DNA of 64,000 nucleotides from positions 316,987 to 380,986 of the forward strand of contig NW_019091390.1 in NCBI RefSeq assembly GCF_001949145.1. Reading direction: 5' to 3'. Position numbers and translations under genes: made by a program. Origin of the DNA: Acanthaster planci. Its lineage: Eukaryota > Echinodermata > Asteroidea > Valvatida > Acanthasteridae. The first letter of the stretch is position 1; each line of letters opens with the position of its first letter. The notes under the pieces are model-generated. The model saw only the letters and a list, made by a program, of their open reading frames with translations. It was not told the DNA's origin and searched no databases. This document shows positions 48,801 to 61,560 of the stretch, one piece after another.

Positions 48801-50728
48801 TAGTATAATTGTGTGACGCTCATGAATAAATTCTTCCTGTTGTCATGGTGACAATTTTCCAGACGTTACGTTACTTAATAATTCTTACCTCGGTCACACT
48901 TACATTATAAGGCCTACTTATACGTGTGTGTCATTTCTTCATATCAAAATCTAAATATGATATTCTTTCTCGTTTTGTTTTGATTTTCTGTTTGTTATTT
49001 TATTTTATTTTAATTTCTCATGAGGCCTAGTTTATGGATCCGAGGTGAACAGCAAAGGTATACTCTGCTAGCAAAAATTGACAAAGAATGTTGCGCTGAT
49101 CTATCCTAAAGCTCAAATCCTACAAAATCACCGCTAGCCCACTATGCGTCAACAATCATTAACCGAGGGGAAAAAACCTCTCCGAGGATAAGGAAGGCCA
49201 ATGAAAGACCGCAAAGATTATTTTACTAAGAAGAGAAGGCTCTTGCTGCCTCCGATAATAATAACATTCACTTTCCTTTGTCATTTAAATCTCCTTTGTG
49301 AACACGTGAATTGATTTTTTTTCAGTCCAAGGGGTAAAGGGCTTTAACCAAGTCATCAATATGTAAATTTATCGGTTGTTCAACGATCGCAGTTAACATA
49401 ACAATGAAATTCTCTAGACCACAGGTGGTGCTTGGGAAACTTCAACTGTGAATCACGTCTGCGACCAGTTCGGGTGTGGTCGTGGAAAGTGTGCACCGGC
49501 GTGAGAAATCTGCCCAAAAAGTCGAAAATCCGGTGACCTAATTTATGCAGCAGTGTTTTGGCGAAGCTGAGTGAAAAAAAACTTCAAACCTGAGGCAACA
49601 CAGTTGGTAAGTAAGCTGTTGCTTTTAAGAAAATCTCGTGATCTTATCGACCGACGGTTGTTCGAAATGTTACTATCTCCATGGAGGTAGAAATAGATCC
49701 TGAATGGAAGCTAGATACCTACTGTGAACCATTTTAATATTAAAAAACCACGAACTTTTATATCTTAGCACTAAGCCTTCTCCGTTTCCTTGGCCAATAT
49801 GATTGTGCGGTAAAACGAGCACTGGTGAGGAGGCCTGTGATTTGGGGGCGGGATGTGGGTTGGTAAGATTTTTACATTATGTTTCGATGAAAGTTGTGGA
49901 AAACCTACCCTCACGAGTGCGACCCGACAAACGGTTTGCATTTACATATTCACGGCACAACCAATCTAACCAAAACTTAATGATGTTGGATCACGAAAAT
50001 TGCGTAAGTTGAGGTGGCACCCATTCCAGCGATGCCTGAAATTCAATGGAACTGTAGTATTAACAAGAGGTAATCGTAGGCCATAAATCATACAAATGTG
50101 TGGGTTTGAAGAGCAGACAATAGCCCATTGAATGAAGCTGTTAGAGCATGCATGCAGGTATACTTAAAGCAATCATTTCGGGTCCGTACACACATTATGC
50201 AGTCTGTGAAAAGTTTATTACAGGTCTTGAAGTTCCACAAAGGTCAACCTCTTTATGGACTGAATTTGAGTTCATTGCACTCAACATTGTGCTGACCAAC
50301 ATCTCTTAATATGAGGCAAAAAATTGAAAAATTTCAATTCTTTTGAAGTCATAAATTTCCTTTGAGATACATGTATGTTAGAGCTTTGGGAGTATGTTAG
50401 AAATGACTAGCTTTTGCATTATTAAAATATTGCTTTTTGATAACTTTGAGCCAGAGATGTTGGGAAGAGTTCCATACTTGGACATCACTAATTTCCCTGC
50501 CGCTCAGCCATGAGAAAATGAAAAGTCCAATTTAGCAGGGAAAAAGCATTTACTTTTATATACAAGGTGTATAGTGATGTCTGCCTATGGAAATCTTTCC
50601 CAGATTGTCTTTAAAACAATTAAATTTGATCAATATCTGACACAGCTGACTGGAATTTACCCTACTGAAGTTGAGATATTGCTTGTTACTTCTCAAGGGG
50701 AGAAAAAGTCACCCTTCCCTTAGTATTC
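45861..50728. other. Shared 5' region of the divergent PLPPR-like genes
   Basis: 4.87 kb between the two start codons without a recognisable gene. The minus-strand frame stays open to 46013, with other ATGs upstream of the chosen start. Candidate plus-strand signals are TATAAAA at 46380-46386, a GTAAGT donor at 46421, a GACGTCAC (CRE-like) word near 48503, and the strong donor TTG/GTAAGT at 49607 that could end a non-coding first exon. A hairpin AGAGTGAAATAATTTCACTCT lies at 46845-46865. None is proven. Confidence 0.4.
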
Positions 50729-53700
50729 ATGATGAAGGGGCGTTACCTCACCGTGGTCAACAATGCCCTCATCCCTTGTTTCTTCTTTGTGGACTGCCTC
50801 CTGTTGGCCGGCATCATCGTCCTGTGGTACTTCATGGTCTTCTGGGAGGGGGGGGGATTTCTCCTGAATCGCCCCTACATCCCCTGTGTGGACGTACCCC
50901 ATTACAGTTACCCAAACCTGGACACCAAGGTGCCCGACCTGGTAGTGTACGTGCTGTGTTTTGCCCTTCCCCCGGTGGTGGTGAGTGTCTGAAGGTTGTT
51001 TGTTGTTTTACAGGAGTCAAAGCATGGAGGAAGTTTAGCTTTTTGTTCCATATAGGGAAGCCACTAATGTTTCCCTGCAGTTATATGTTGGCCATATGAA
51101 AGCAATAGCGTTACCTAAAAAGCCAGATTTAGCAGCGAAAATATTGACATATTCACGTAGAAAACGCTTAGAATTTTTCACACCAGTCTCGGGGTTTGTG
51201 CACAAGATGTCAAGTGGCATCCGTATGTGGAACTGTTTCCAAAATCTGGCTTTGATCCAGTCATCCCATTGAGAAAAAGATCTCTAGCATGGTCATAAAT
51301 AACGAGGTGAGCAGTGGCATGGTTCATTTGAATAGCTCGTGACTTGGCTGAATTAACAGGTTATGACTTTGATGAACTGGCAGCAACATTAAAGTTGATT
51401 CATGAATTTCTCTTCATCCGTCAATCTCGCCCCTGCACAGTTTCTTGTCTTCCTCATGACCTGTAATTGCTGTGACCCAATAAAATATGCGGATGTATTG
51501 TCTTCAGTATGTTCCTGTTTTTCTGCCTTAAGATTTTGTTTGGCGAGGCAGCCTTGGCAGTTTTCCAACTTCAAGGACATGAGAGCCCAGTCTTTGAGAA
51601 GACCGTCATTACTTTCGATATCAAGTTTCACCCCATCGTTAGACGCACCCTTCGATTTATCGGTGAGGGAAGAACCGCAGAAATGTCGGAAAAGTTGATT
51701 TTCAAGATTTGACAATTACTTAGATAAAATGATTATAGTTTTAAATGGGATTGTGATATGTGTTAGCTAATAACTGACAAGAATTATAAATATTACAATT
51801 GGGCAAATAAGGTTAAAATTTTAAGCTGTAATAGTCAAAATAGCACAGTCCTAACTGCATGTCCCCTTGCACAGTTTCATCTCTAAAGTTGGTCAAATTT
51901 TATCAGGAACAAGCAGCATTTTTGGAAATTTCTTGCAACTTTTTCAATAAAGTAATATGGCCCGGTATGATCTGAAGAACTTATTTTACAGTTGAAAACA
52001 TTTCTGTTTTGACGTGGCTGTTATCTTGAAATCAGACTGTTATTTTTTAGTCTTACACTGTGGAACCTTTTTCAAGTGGAAAGAAAAGTTTTTAATTCCT
52101 GAGATGATTTTCATCGAGAAATGCATACTTGACAGGTTTTTTTGGCTCACAGGAATTTTTGCTGTGGGTGGTTTCTCAACCTGGATCCTCACCCGGGCTG
52201 CCCAGTTGGTGCTTGGGTACCCAGCCCCGTATTTCTTCAGTGTGTGTCTGCTGCCCTCTACACAGTGCACCGGCGCAAATGTTGTGACTCAGCTCCCAGA
52301 CTGCAGTGGGACTGCCGACGATTTGGCCAGGTAGGCAGTTTTCTCTTCACCGTTACGAATTGAATTTTAAGTTTAAAGAGGAAGTTACTCCGGGACGGAT
52401 TTTAAGTCCTCAACTCCTAGCCTTCTGTGCAGTCACTGCAGGTTTTGAGCTCTTCAACCAGATGTGTTGTTTTAATGGGAGTCCTTTTTTGTTGAAAGCA
52501 TACTTGAAAACAAATTTGAGAAGCTACTTGAGCCTACGTCATAGGCCATTTACCTTTCGGTAAAAATAATATTTGTAATTCATAACATACAAGAGTAATT
52601 CCAGAAATTAGGGGTCCTTGTTTTGTGTCTGTGTCACATCCAACATATGATTTTGTAAGTTCAGAACACATTTTTCAATTTCCAAAAGTGGTGAGTTAAT
52701 GCATATTACCTGCAAAACAGGTAGTAATAGTTTGAAATCGATTCTGATGATATTTCCATGTCAACTAACAAAGGTCAGATGTAACAGGGACACAAAAATG
52801 TCGCACTTTTGGACCCCTCATTTCTGGAATTGCCCATAACAGTTGAAATAACAGTCCTAAACTGCAGTATCACGTCTTCTATTCCTGTGTTTTTTGTATA
52901 CTTAGACTCTGTATTTCCAAATATTTGTTGGACAACTTTAATTATCCTTTCCAGGATTTATGGTCATTTTCTTTCTCTCTACATGTCAAGTGTAAAGTAA
53001 AAACAAAAAGAGAATAGTGCAAAAGGAATACTCTGGTGATATTTTCTTGTTCGTCACTTTCCAGGCAGTCTTTTCCGTCACTATTCGCCGCTCTGAGTGC
53101 ATACTCTGCCATCTATACGGGGGTAAGTGTCAGTGCCAAGTAGTGAAGGAAACCGTCTTGCATTTTAGACTCTGAGGTAGCGATGGTTAGTTTCATTATA
53201 ACAGGGTACAGAGACAGATTTTAGCTCACAATCTTGAGGCTCCTTTTTTTGGGGGGGGGATCTAGTGAGCATTGAGTATTTTAGCCCCTGTATTTTTCAA
53301 CATCCACTTTCTAGAGTAAAACATCACTCAAAATTTAGATTGAAATAGTCTGAAAAAGATCCACCTTCAGTGTAAACTTGATTGTAAATCTGGATCTTTT
53401 CAAGAGAGTAAATTTTACATCTGTACTGGACTTGTCCCTAATTTCAGTGAGAGAAAAATTTTCAATATATCCTGTGAATGTTCACCTTATTGTAATTAAG
53501 AGGTCTAATTAGTCATTTTAAAGCTGACTAGTTAAGATACTGGAGGGACACTCAGTTTAGGCACAGCTTAATTAAAGGGAAATTTAAATCACCTGATCCC
53601 CATCAAATCCCTCTTCCTGCCAGTTGTATAGGCAGGTGGCTGTGTTGACAAAGCTCGATGCAATTGTGTAATTCCTCCTCTTGCAATTATTTGAATGAAG

Positions 53701-56687
53701 GTGTACGTGACCAAGGTCTTTGTCCTGAAGTCGGCCAAGACCTTGCAGCCCTTGATTGTCCTGGCCTTCCTGGCACTGTCTTTCCTCACTGGCCTGGAGC
53801 AGCTGGCCTTCTACAAGGGCAGCTGGTCTGACGTCATTGCGGGCTGGCTGCTGGGTGGACTCATTGCTGCTTACTTGGTAAGCTGGCCATTTGTTGGAAC
53901 AGTATTTTCTTCATTTTCAATCACCCTTTTCAATTCGTAGAGAGAGTTAGGGTGTTGGATTTAATGCAAGCATAACTGATATTACCCGGCCTGAAATATG
54001 GACTTTCTTATGTTAAATTTTCAGTACTTAACATGGGTGAGATGGAAGGGGGAGTGGTTTACTGCCTTAATAAATCTAACTCTAGGAGTATTTAAACATC
54101 TGTTCATTGCATCGGGATGACTCTAGCTGGTTCACATTCCTTGTGGTGCACTTACAAACGGCGGCGTTGGGTTTGCAAGAGCCCATCTCTGTTTGATGCT
54201 ATGCATGGTGTGTGATTTTCTTGCAGATTTTACGAAGGTTGACGCCAAAACTGGAGGCTTTGAGGACCGATCAATTATATTTTGTTCCACGTACTGGGAA
54301 AAATGCAAGATTCACATAAATATGGCTATTTATGGGTATTTTTTTAGTTGCCAAATACTCGCCTGTCAGGAAAAGACCTAGTGTCAGATCCATCCAGCAC
54401 TTGTTTACAAAAAGGGAGTGACTGGCACTTATGAAATGGGGGATACCCCCAAATGGGGGATACCCCCAAATGGAGGTGACCCCCAAATGGAGGTGACCCC
54501 CAAATGGAGGTGACCCCCAAATGGAGGTGAGCCTGAATGTTATAAATGAAATTAGTTTTTCTGTCTTTTTAAAATTTTAAACAACCAGTTGGGGGTAAAT
54601 GGCATTCATCCCCGAATGAACAAATTCAGCCTGTTGCTTTAAACTATTTGCTGTCTTTTCTTTCAGAGCGTATCCATCCTGAATTGCTTCCTTGGTCACG
54701 TTTTTCACTTCCAACCCCACCTTGTGGGTTTGCCAAGGCAGCACTCATCAGAGCTAAATGGCAAAAGTCGCCACTACTCTGAGCGGCCGGCCTACATCGA
54801 CAGAAATATGGAGGTGGGTGAACTTTGTTTTTTGCTCACTTGAAAATCATGATCATCATACGCAATAACAGTTTGGACTCTAAAATGATCCACACAAATC
54901 CTTATCGGAGGATCTTCAGAACATATATCCAGATCAAATGTTACCACACATTCAAAATGTTTTCTTAATAAACTTTTATGGAAGTTTTTATATTTCATAA
55001 CAAAAACACCCTTCAATTGTGCTCCACCAACATGCCAGAATAATTTGTGCTGTTTCTCTAGTGGACAAAAGCAAATTGGTCATCCAACAGCGCTCCCAGT
55101 GGCAAGAGGAAGCCAGGTGCTTTGTTGTTGAACTTTGATTCACATGCACAACTTGCATGTCCACAAACTTAATTGATCTGTAACAGTTTATCAAATGCAT
55201 ACACAAATCATTTTATTGGCCAACGTTCAAATTAGAACATTTAAAGAATATAATGCACACTTCCACAACTCGAAAACTGCATGCTATGTAAATTTCCCAC
55301 CTCAAAGAATAAAACTCTTTCTTTTCTTATTCTGTCTTTCACAATGATGAACTCACATTTATCAATCTGAACCTTTGACACATTTTTCTCGACCTGTCAA
55401 CACAGAACCCCTATGCAGGTAAAAACGTAAAATCTACTTGGATATCTTTTGCTTCCTTCTCTAAATTGCACTCTATGGAATCCTTCCTGTGAGCTTTGTA
55501 GTGCTTGCAAGACATGATGTTTATTTGTCTCCAATTAACTGCATGCGTCTTCAATACCTCCTTGCCAACTCCAAATATTATTCCCTCAAAGCAGGTGCAT
55601 TTTCCGACCACTTTTTTCCTTTAATATACCAGGCTTGTTCAAACGTTGTTCGGAGAAACATATTCAGGACTTTAGAGCAAACTTTCAGCCATATAGACTT
55701 AAATTGTTAAGAATTTTTAACTGAATGTACAAGAGTACACGTACATGGAAAAGAATCACATTGTGCTTATGTGTTGGGGGCGCCAACATTTTCATTTGGA
55801 ATCTTTGAAACCATCCCTTGAAGAACTTCTCGAAGTTGTCTCTCCTCCTGGTTTCTTTAGTCTAATTATAGTGTGCATTACTGGTACTTTATTGTGTATT
55901 GTCAAAATCTTTTTAAAATCTGTGTCCATCCCTCCTCGTGTGGGCTTCACCTGTGCAGTCCTCCATTTAATTCCCCGCTGATTGGCAGACAATTTCGCTT
56001 CTACTTTTACAGTGTTTTGGGACACGCATTGACGTGTCGTTTCTTGGTTGCGCCCTCTCAGTTGCTCCCTCTTCACTCCATATCTCCAGCAAAGGATTAT
56101 CGGTCTTTCCCTCACCTCACCCAGCACTGAATTCCCTCTCTGGTTTTTCCCAAGCTCTTTTCCCTTTCACCTTTCATCGGCCAGTTCCAAACATTCTCCA
56201 GTGCCAGGAGATACCCTTATTTCTTTCACTTGGCACCGTCTCTAACCCTGTTGAATGTGTTTGCATATCAAACTGACGATAAACTTAGTCAGTTCCACCT
56301 ATGAAATCCGGTTTACATGTAACTCTTTTATCTGCAACTGCAAGGGAATAAGAAAGCACCATCAGCGCTGTATGAATTGGGTGACGGTTTGCAAACTCCA
56401 CATTATCCACTAAATCAACCCTTGGGGCTCATCATCTTGATGAACATCATCTGGCAGCTAACATATTCTCATCCGTTGTCTTCTGATGCTTTCCCACTTC
56501 TTACTAACCCATTCCAGTCGCCCGGGCGCATCGAGCGGCTCAGGCGAAACAGGAGGGGTTCTTCACCTATGACGGGGTCAGGGGTCGCGTAGCACGAAGG
56601 GCCTCTGGCGCCCATCGGGCTACGATCCGAACGGTGCCACAATCCCAGAGCGAGACTGAGGCTGCAGTGGGAACTAACTACTTCTAA
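50729..56687 (+). CDS. Phospholipid phosphatase-related (PLPPR/PRG-like) protein, strongly diverged active site
   Basis: Eight exons join in phase: 50729-50980, 51533-51662, 52153-52330, 53065-53122, 53701-53877, 54667-54813, 55406-55418 and 56518-56687. They give 1125 nt, 374 aa. Transmembrane stretches include IPCFFFVDCLLLAGIIVLWY, LVVYVLCFALPPVVV and GIFAVGGFSTWIL. In the phosphatase core C1 reads QLVLGYPAPYFF (no Lys, no Arg). C2 reads FPSLFAAL, so the PSGH His is Phe. C3 reads EQLAFYKGSWSDV, so the Ser-Arg pair is Glu-Gln and the His is Gly. It should therefore be catalytically dead even by PLPPR standards. Two in-frame ATGs (50729, 50732) are possible starts. The tail is basic (ERLRR-like shadow in another frame; actual frame rich in Ala/Arg) and ends GTNYF. 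Exon 7 is a 13-nt microexon required by phase. A non-coding 5' exon may lie upstream, with a strong donor at 49607 and an acceptor at 50722. Confidence 0.8.
52593..52845 (-). mobile_element. Dispersed repeat family D, copy 2, with inverted ends
   Basis: The ends ATTCCAGAAATTAGGGGTCC and GGACCCCTCATTTCTGGAAT are inverted complements over ~20 bp, marking a ~250-bp MITE. The interior matches 10570-10775 in the other orientation. It is in an intron of the plus-strand PLPPR-like gene. Confidence 0.7.
54434..54533. repeat. 17-bp minisatellite
   Basis: About 5.9 copies. Two units read AAATGGGGGATACCCCC and four read AAATGGAGGTGACCCCC, the last degenerate. GGGGG and CCCCC within a unit allow hairpins. 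It is in an intron of the plus-strand PLPPR-like gene. Confidence 0.95.
55406..55418 (+). CDS. Predicted 13-nt microexon of the plus-strand PLPPR-like gene
   Basis: AACCCCTATGCAG lies between CACAG and GTAAAA and encodes NPYA plus the first base of a Gly codon. The exon before it ends in phase 0 (GAG/GTGGGT at 54813) and the terminal exon at 56518 reads cleanly to a stop only from phase 1, so a linker of 3n+1 bases is needed. Alternative: the gene ends by reading through a retained intron. Confidence 0.5.
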
Positions 56688-58944
56688 CGCACCCTCATTC
56701 ATTCCTGTTTGTGCCCAACTGACTGTAAGCACCATGCGTTCACTTTCTGACAGAGAAACGGATAAAAAGCTTTCAGTTTTAACGGTGAAATTTCAATTTG
56801 ACTTTCTGAAGCACATGCAAGATATGGAGGCCATGTCCAAAACAACTGGCTACAGCTTGAAGTAAACACACCTATGGGAAGTGACTATAGCCACAAGCCG
56901 GTGGCTTGCTTTAGTGCACATGTGATTTCCAGCCACAGCCACAACTTTTGGACATGGCTTCACACAACTAAGGTCTTCAGGAGATTTCAAAGCATTCCAC
57001 TTCTTGCTCTGCAGAGTCGTCGTTAAAGAGGCCGGTGTCTTATCGCTATGCGCCTGACGGTCGCTTGGTGAAGTTGGTGTGAGGTGCAGATATGGTGGCC
57101 TGGGTTGATGTACCTGGACATGATGGGCTTTTGACAAAAACAAACTTGTAGTAATTAAAGAAAGAATTGGTCACATGACTTATGCTGGGCTTGAACACGT
57201 GGTTTGAACTTATAGTTATATGGTAAACCCACCAATCAGGAAATTGACTACAAACGTCACTACAAGAACACACTGCTATCAAAGTTCTCTCTCAGGACTC
57301 TTCAACAGGTTGACTGAATGACCAAGATGTGCACACTGTGTTATTTTCATGTGACATGTATTTTGCAAAGAATAGGCAAATGGTACGTGTACATAAAGAC
57401 AAACAGTTTGTTTCATTTCAGTTACCCATCAGTAAGGAACTTGCAAAATGTTACATGTAAATCATGAGACGTCTTTAAAAGAGCAACATTCTTCAAACTT
57501 AATCATCTGGTCTTTTTGTGATGTAATGAAGTAACAAAAATTTGTACGAGTTTATAGCCTTTGTATAATTCTTTTGGATTTTTCAGGCAGGAATATGTAG
57601 CATGTAAATAACCCCCAAGGGAGGATTTAGGCCGACTGATGAACGATGATCATACTTGATTATGGGACCTCTCTTATGGTACCTCTTTGATGTGGACGCG
57701 ACTAGAATCATTTCAAACCTAGCGGATGTTTGGCTCATTCCAGTGGATCACCTCGGTTCAGTTAGGAAAACAAGATGTCACAGTCTTGGAACAATAGTGT
57801 TCTGTTTCGGACATGTTGAAAACACCAATTTCGCTAATGCTCAAGCACGCATTGGGAAGACATCACATGTACCCGAACTTTTTCTGAGACCCATTCTACT
57901 GTACAATGTTGACTGGTACATAAAAGAAATCGTAACACTGACCTCCATACACATTACATGTTATTACCTGCATGCAGAATAACCCCTCAACCGCAGCAGA
58001 AATACGTTGAAAACCTATGCAAACACGCAGAAGTTTTGTGCACATTCTGACGAAATATATGGTGTATTTGTGACCCAACTTTACAAAATGAGTTACAAGT
58101 CACCAGCCCAATTTTTTAGTTGAAGGCCTTCAAGAAAATATTTGCACTGTGTAAATGAATGGGAACCCTCGATATTATTCACCCTTTCATCGTCCATTGT
58201 CATCAAGATGCTAAAGTGGGTGATACATCAAAACAAACAACCGAGTTTGCTCTTACTCATGCAAACTAAAACAGAATCACCAAACCTTAAGACTCATTTT
58301 GAGAAATCCAGTCTCATTTGTAGCTTTCATTAGTGGTTACATTTAATTTGTACATAAGCCATTTATTTAAAAACAAACTTTTCTACAGCACTTCAAGAAC
58401 ACAATTATATTCAACGGGTGACCGTTTCATGGACTTCTTAAACATTTTGTAGGAATGTGTGTTTTAATTTTGGCATGGCTATTTATCATTTTGAGATTAA
58501 AAATTAAATTCTTAAGTGTTTAAACACTGCTTGGAATATCTGATTTTGTTGGCTAAAAGTGACATTAAGTATAACTAGAGCTAATGTGCTTCAGGAAGCA
58601 CGGATATATCAGCCGTGAACAGCTTTTGGAAATGTTGAAGGTGCACACAAGGTGACAACTGGCAAGTATGGCTAAATGTGCTAAAGAATATAAGAGCAGA
58701 GATTGTCCGTCGCTGCACATGGGAGTGTCTGGGACACCGCAGTAATAGCGTCAGCAAATCGGTCTATCAATAGTACATGAAGTACATGTACATTGCACAT
58801 GTACATGTATGGGCAACACCCGTGGGCCAGTGGCCGGTCAGCGTAATGTGCACAGTACAGAATGTACGTTGAGGCTACGTACATTTACATCACGGCTCTC
58901 GAATAATTTAGTAGGCCTACGTTAATATGTTTGATCTAAATTGA

Positions 58945-59625
58945 GTGACCTCCACGGACAACCATGTGACCACTTGCCGAATTCTGTGTAAACCGTAGAT
59001 AAGGCTTGCTGCAGAGATGAAAACATCAGATTTTACATTTGGACGATCAATAGAAGAACATTTTGAAAAAAAATTACCCCCACTGACCATTAGGTAACCA
59101 CCCACATGGTGTTTCCTGCAAAGATGTAACTGCCCTAATTTGAGATTGAGTCATGGCTGGGGTAAGAAAAGTTAGTTTGTATTTTTAATGCAAATGACCA
59201 CTGCTGACCACTAGGTGACCAGTGGCCAAATTCTATGAACACATTTTATGACACTAGATCCAGAGATATCATTGACCAAGTCGGACAATAATTGGACCAA
59301 GATTATAGAAGAAAGAATTTTGAAGAAAATGACCACTAGTGACTAGGCGACTACTGGCCAAATTCTGTAGTTTGGTCCAGAGATGCCACTGACCAAGTTG
59401 GACAATAATTGGCCCGAGGTTATGTAAGAAGCCTTTTGTAATTTTGAAGAAAATGACAACTAGTGACCACATGCCAAATTTTGTGAACAACTTTCATGAG
59501 GTTTTGTCCAGAAATACCACTAACCAAGTTTGACAAGAATTGGACCGAGGTTGTGGAAAAGCATTTTGTAATTTTAAAGAAAATGACCACAAGGTGACAC
59601 TGGCCGAACATGCTAGTCACTACAC
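58945..59625. repeat. Diverged tandem array, ~120-150-bp unit
   Basis: Recurring blocks of GACCACT-GGCCAAATTCTGTG, CCAGAGATACCACTGACCAAG, TTGGACAATAATTGGACCGAG and TTTTGTAATTTTGAAGAAAA, about five imperfect copies. No coding potential retained. Confidence 0.75.
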
Positions 59626-61185
59626 ATGAGACTTCAGCCTAGCTAGATTCTGTCCAAATTTGGCTGAAATTGGTGAATGAGTTCGGAAGATATTGCATTT
59701 TTTTGGGAACGTTTGAACAAAGAAAGTCGACAATTTCAGTATATCAGCCCGCTTCGCACGCTGATATAAAAAATGAAACGAACAACAAATTACAATATCA
59801 GGTGTCCTTTCAGTAGAATTTATTAACACATTTTACGGGTACAATGTATACATTATAATACCTGACAATTTCTCACATACGCCTGTTATATATTTCTGCA
59901 GTTTTACATGCCTTTATCACGAGATTTCTCAAAACCAAACTTCCTGTGCAGAGCTGACCACTGCCTGATTTAAAATGCACTACACATATGCACACAGAAC
60001 TGTTACAAGAACCCTCACATGTATGATGTAAAAAGTTGAAATGTAATTCAATTCTCATGACGTAAACCTTGTAAAAATGATGGAAAATTAACACTTTTTA
60101 ACCACAATTTATAACTGGAGTGGAAAGTTATGTACACAGTAATTTCCATTGGTACATAAAAATCCGTCTTAATGTCAATACAAACAGGTAAATTTCGTTC
60201 CACTTTTGGTCTGCAAAAGAAAATGTCAACTCTATTGGAACACAAAGTGCTCCTCTGTTTCTAACTGAAGCCAGCGTGCTTGTTCGCGAGTAAAATTTTT
60301 TCATGAGTTGAGATTCTTGCAGAAATTTGTAACAATTATGGGAACAATGCTAATATGCCTGGTCCCTTTCTGCTATCTCGAACCAAGGACGTGATGCAAG
60401 GGTAGACTCCTGGGCCCAATTTCACGACGCTGCTTAACATGTTTCCTTCGAGGTGAACGGTGCCCTCTGCTGTGCTTACTGTCTCCATGAAATACATACA
60501 GCCTCTGTTTTGTGTGCTCAGCAGTGCTGTAAAATTGGGCCCTCGTCTGATCGAGAGCATACTCTAACTTACCTATGAGTAGTATTCCTACTTTAAACCT
60601 CCACTGAAAGATTTTCAAAGAAAGGGGGTAGTTGTAAGACCCTCAGGCATCAGCCATTAATAGGCTGATCCATTATGCCCCATCCAATTATAGGGGCAAA
60701 ATGGGAGGGGGGGGGGCCGAGGCCTCCCCAGTCGAAAAGTGGGGGGGGGGGCCAGTGCTTAATGCAAACATATGACATGCAAATATTCTACAAGTACTGT
60801 ACAAACTATGATCGACCTGCACTGTACTGAGCAAATGGAAAGACCTTTCACAGGACAGTTTCAGAAGACATGAAGGAAACCAGCTACATGTACTGTACAT
60901 GCAAGACAAGTCACGTCAGTTTCTTAGAGAGTGTCCAACTTTCCATCCGTTGGGGCAATTTTACTGCTTGATATTTAATGGCTCCATAATTTACAAATAA
61001 TTTCCAAGCAACACTGAAGTCTCCTTTGATGTTTATAATACAATAGTCCATGTAGCAAAAACTTTAAAAGGTCTACACACACGTTAATCAAGCTTAACGT
61101 AACACCCCTCCTTCCAAAAAGGCCTGTGTACTGATAACGTCACAGTTTGTTTACATGCATACTTTCCAACAGAGCTTCAAATCCC

Positions 61186-61560
61186 TCATTCCCAATAAGC
61201 CATTTGCGAGTTAAATTTGAATAAAATCTGGTGCACTGAGTTATCTAACTGCACAAAACATTACGATTTAAATTCCCCAGACTAAAGACACTGCTGCTAT
61301 ACCTCGTGATTCGGGGCAAGCTTTCGGATAGCGACCACCATCTCTGGAATGGACTGGTTCCTTTGTGCCCTTCTCATTCATTGAAAACAGAGTATTGGTG
61401 CAAGGCGTCTCTTATGTAACTAAGCAAAAGCTTGCCCCGAATCACGAGGTATAGCAACAGTGGTTTTAGTAGGGAAAATTCAAGTTATGTTCACGTTAAT
61501 TTAAAGCACGCAGTGTACCAGATTTGGGTCAAAGTTAATTGGCAAAAGGCTTATTGGCTG
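61186..61560 (+). mobile_element. Palindromic MITE family A, copy 3 (most complete)
   Basis: The outer inverted arms begin CCAATAAGCCATTTGCGAG and end GGCAAAAGGCTTATTGG. The inner arms are TATACCTCGTGATTCGGGGC and GCCCCGAATCACGAGGTATA. The unique centre is ~90 bp. No open frame of note. It is intergenic, between the PLPPR-like gene and ATP6V0B. Confidence 0.85.
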
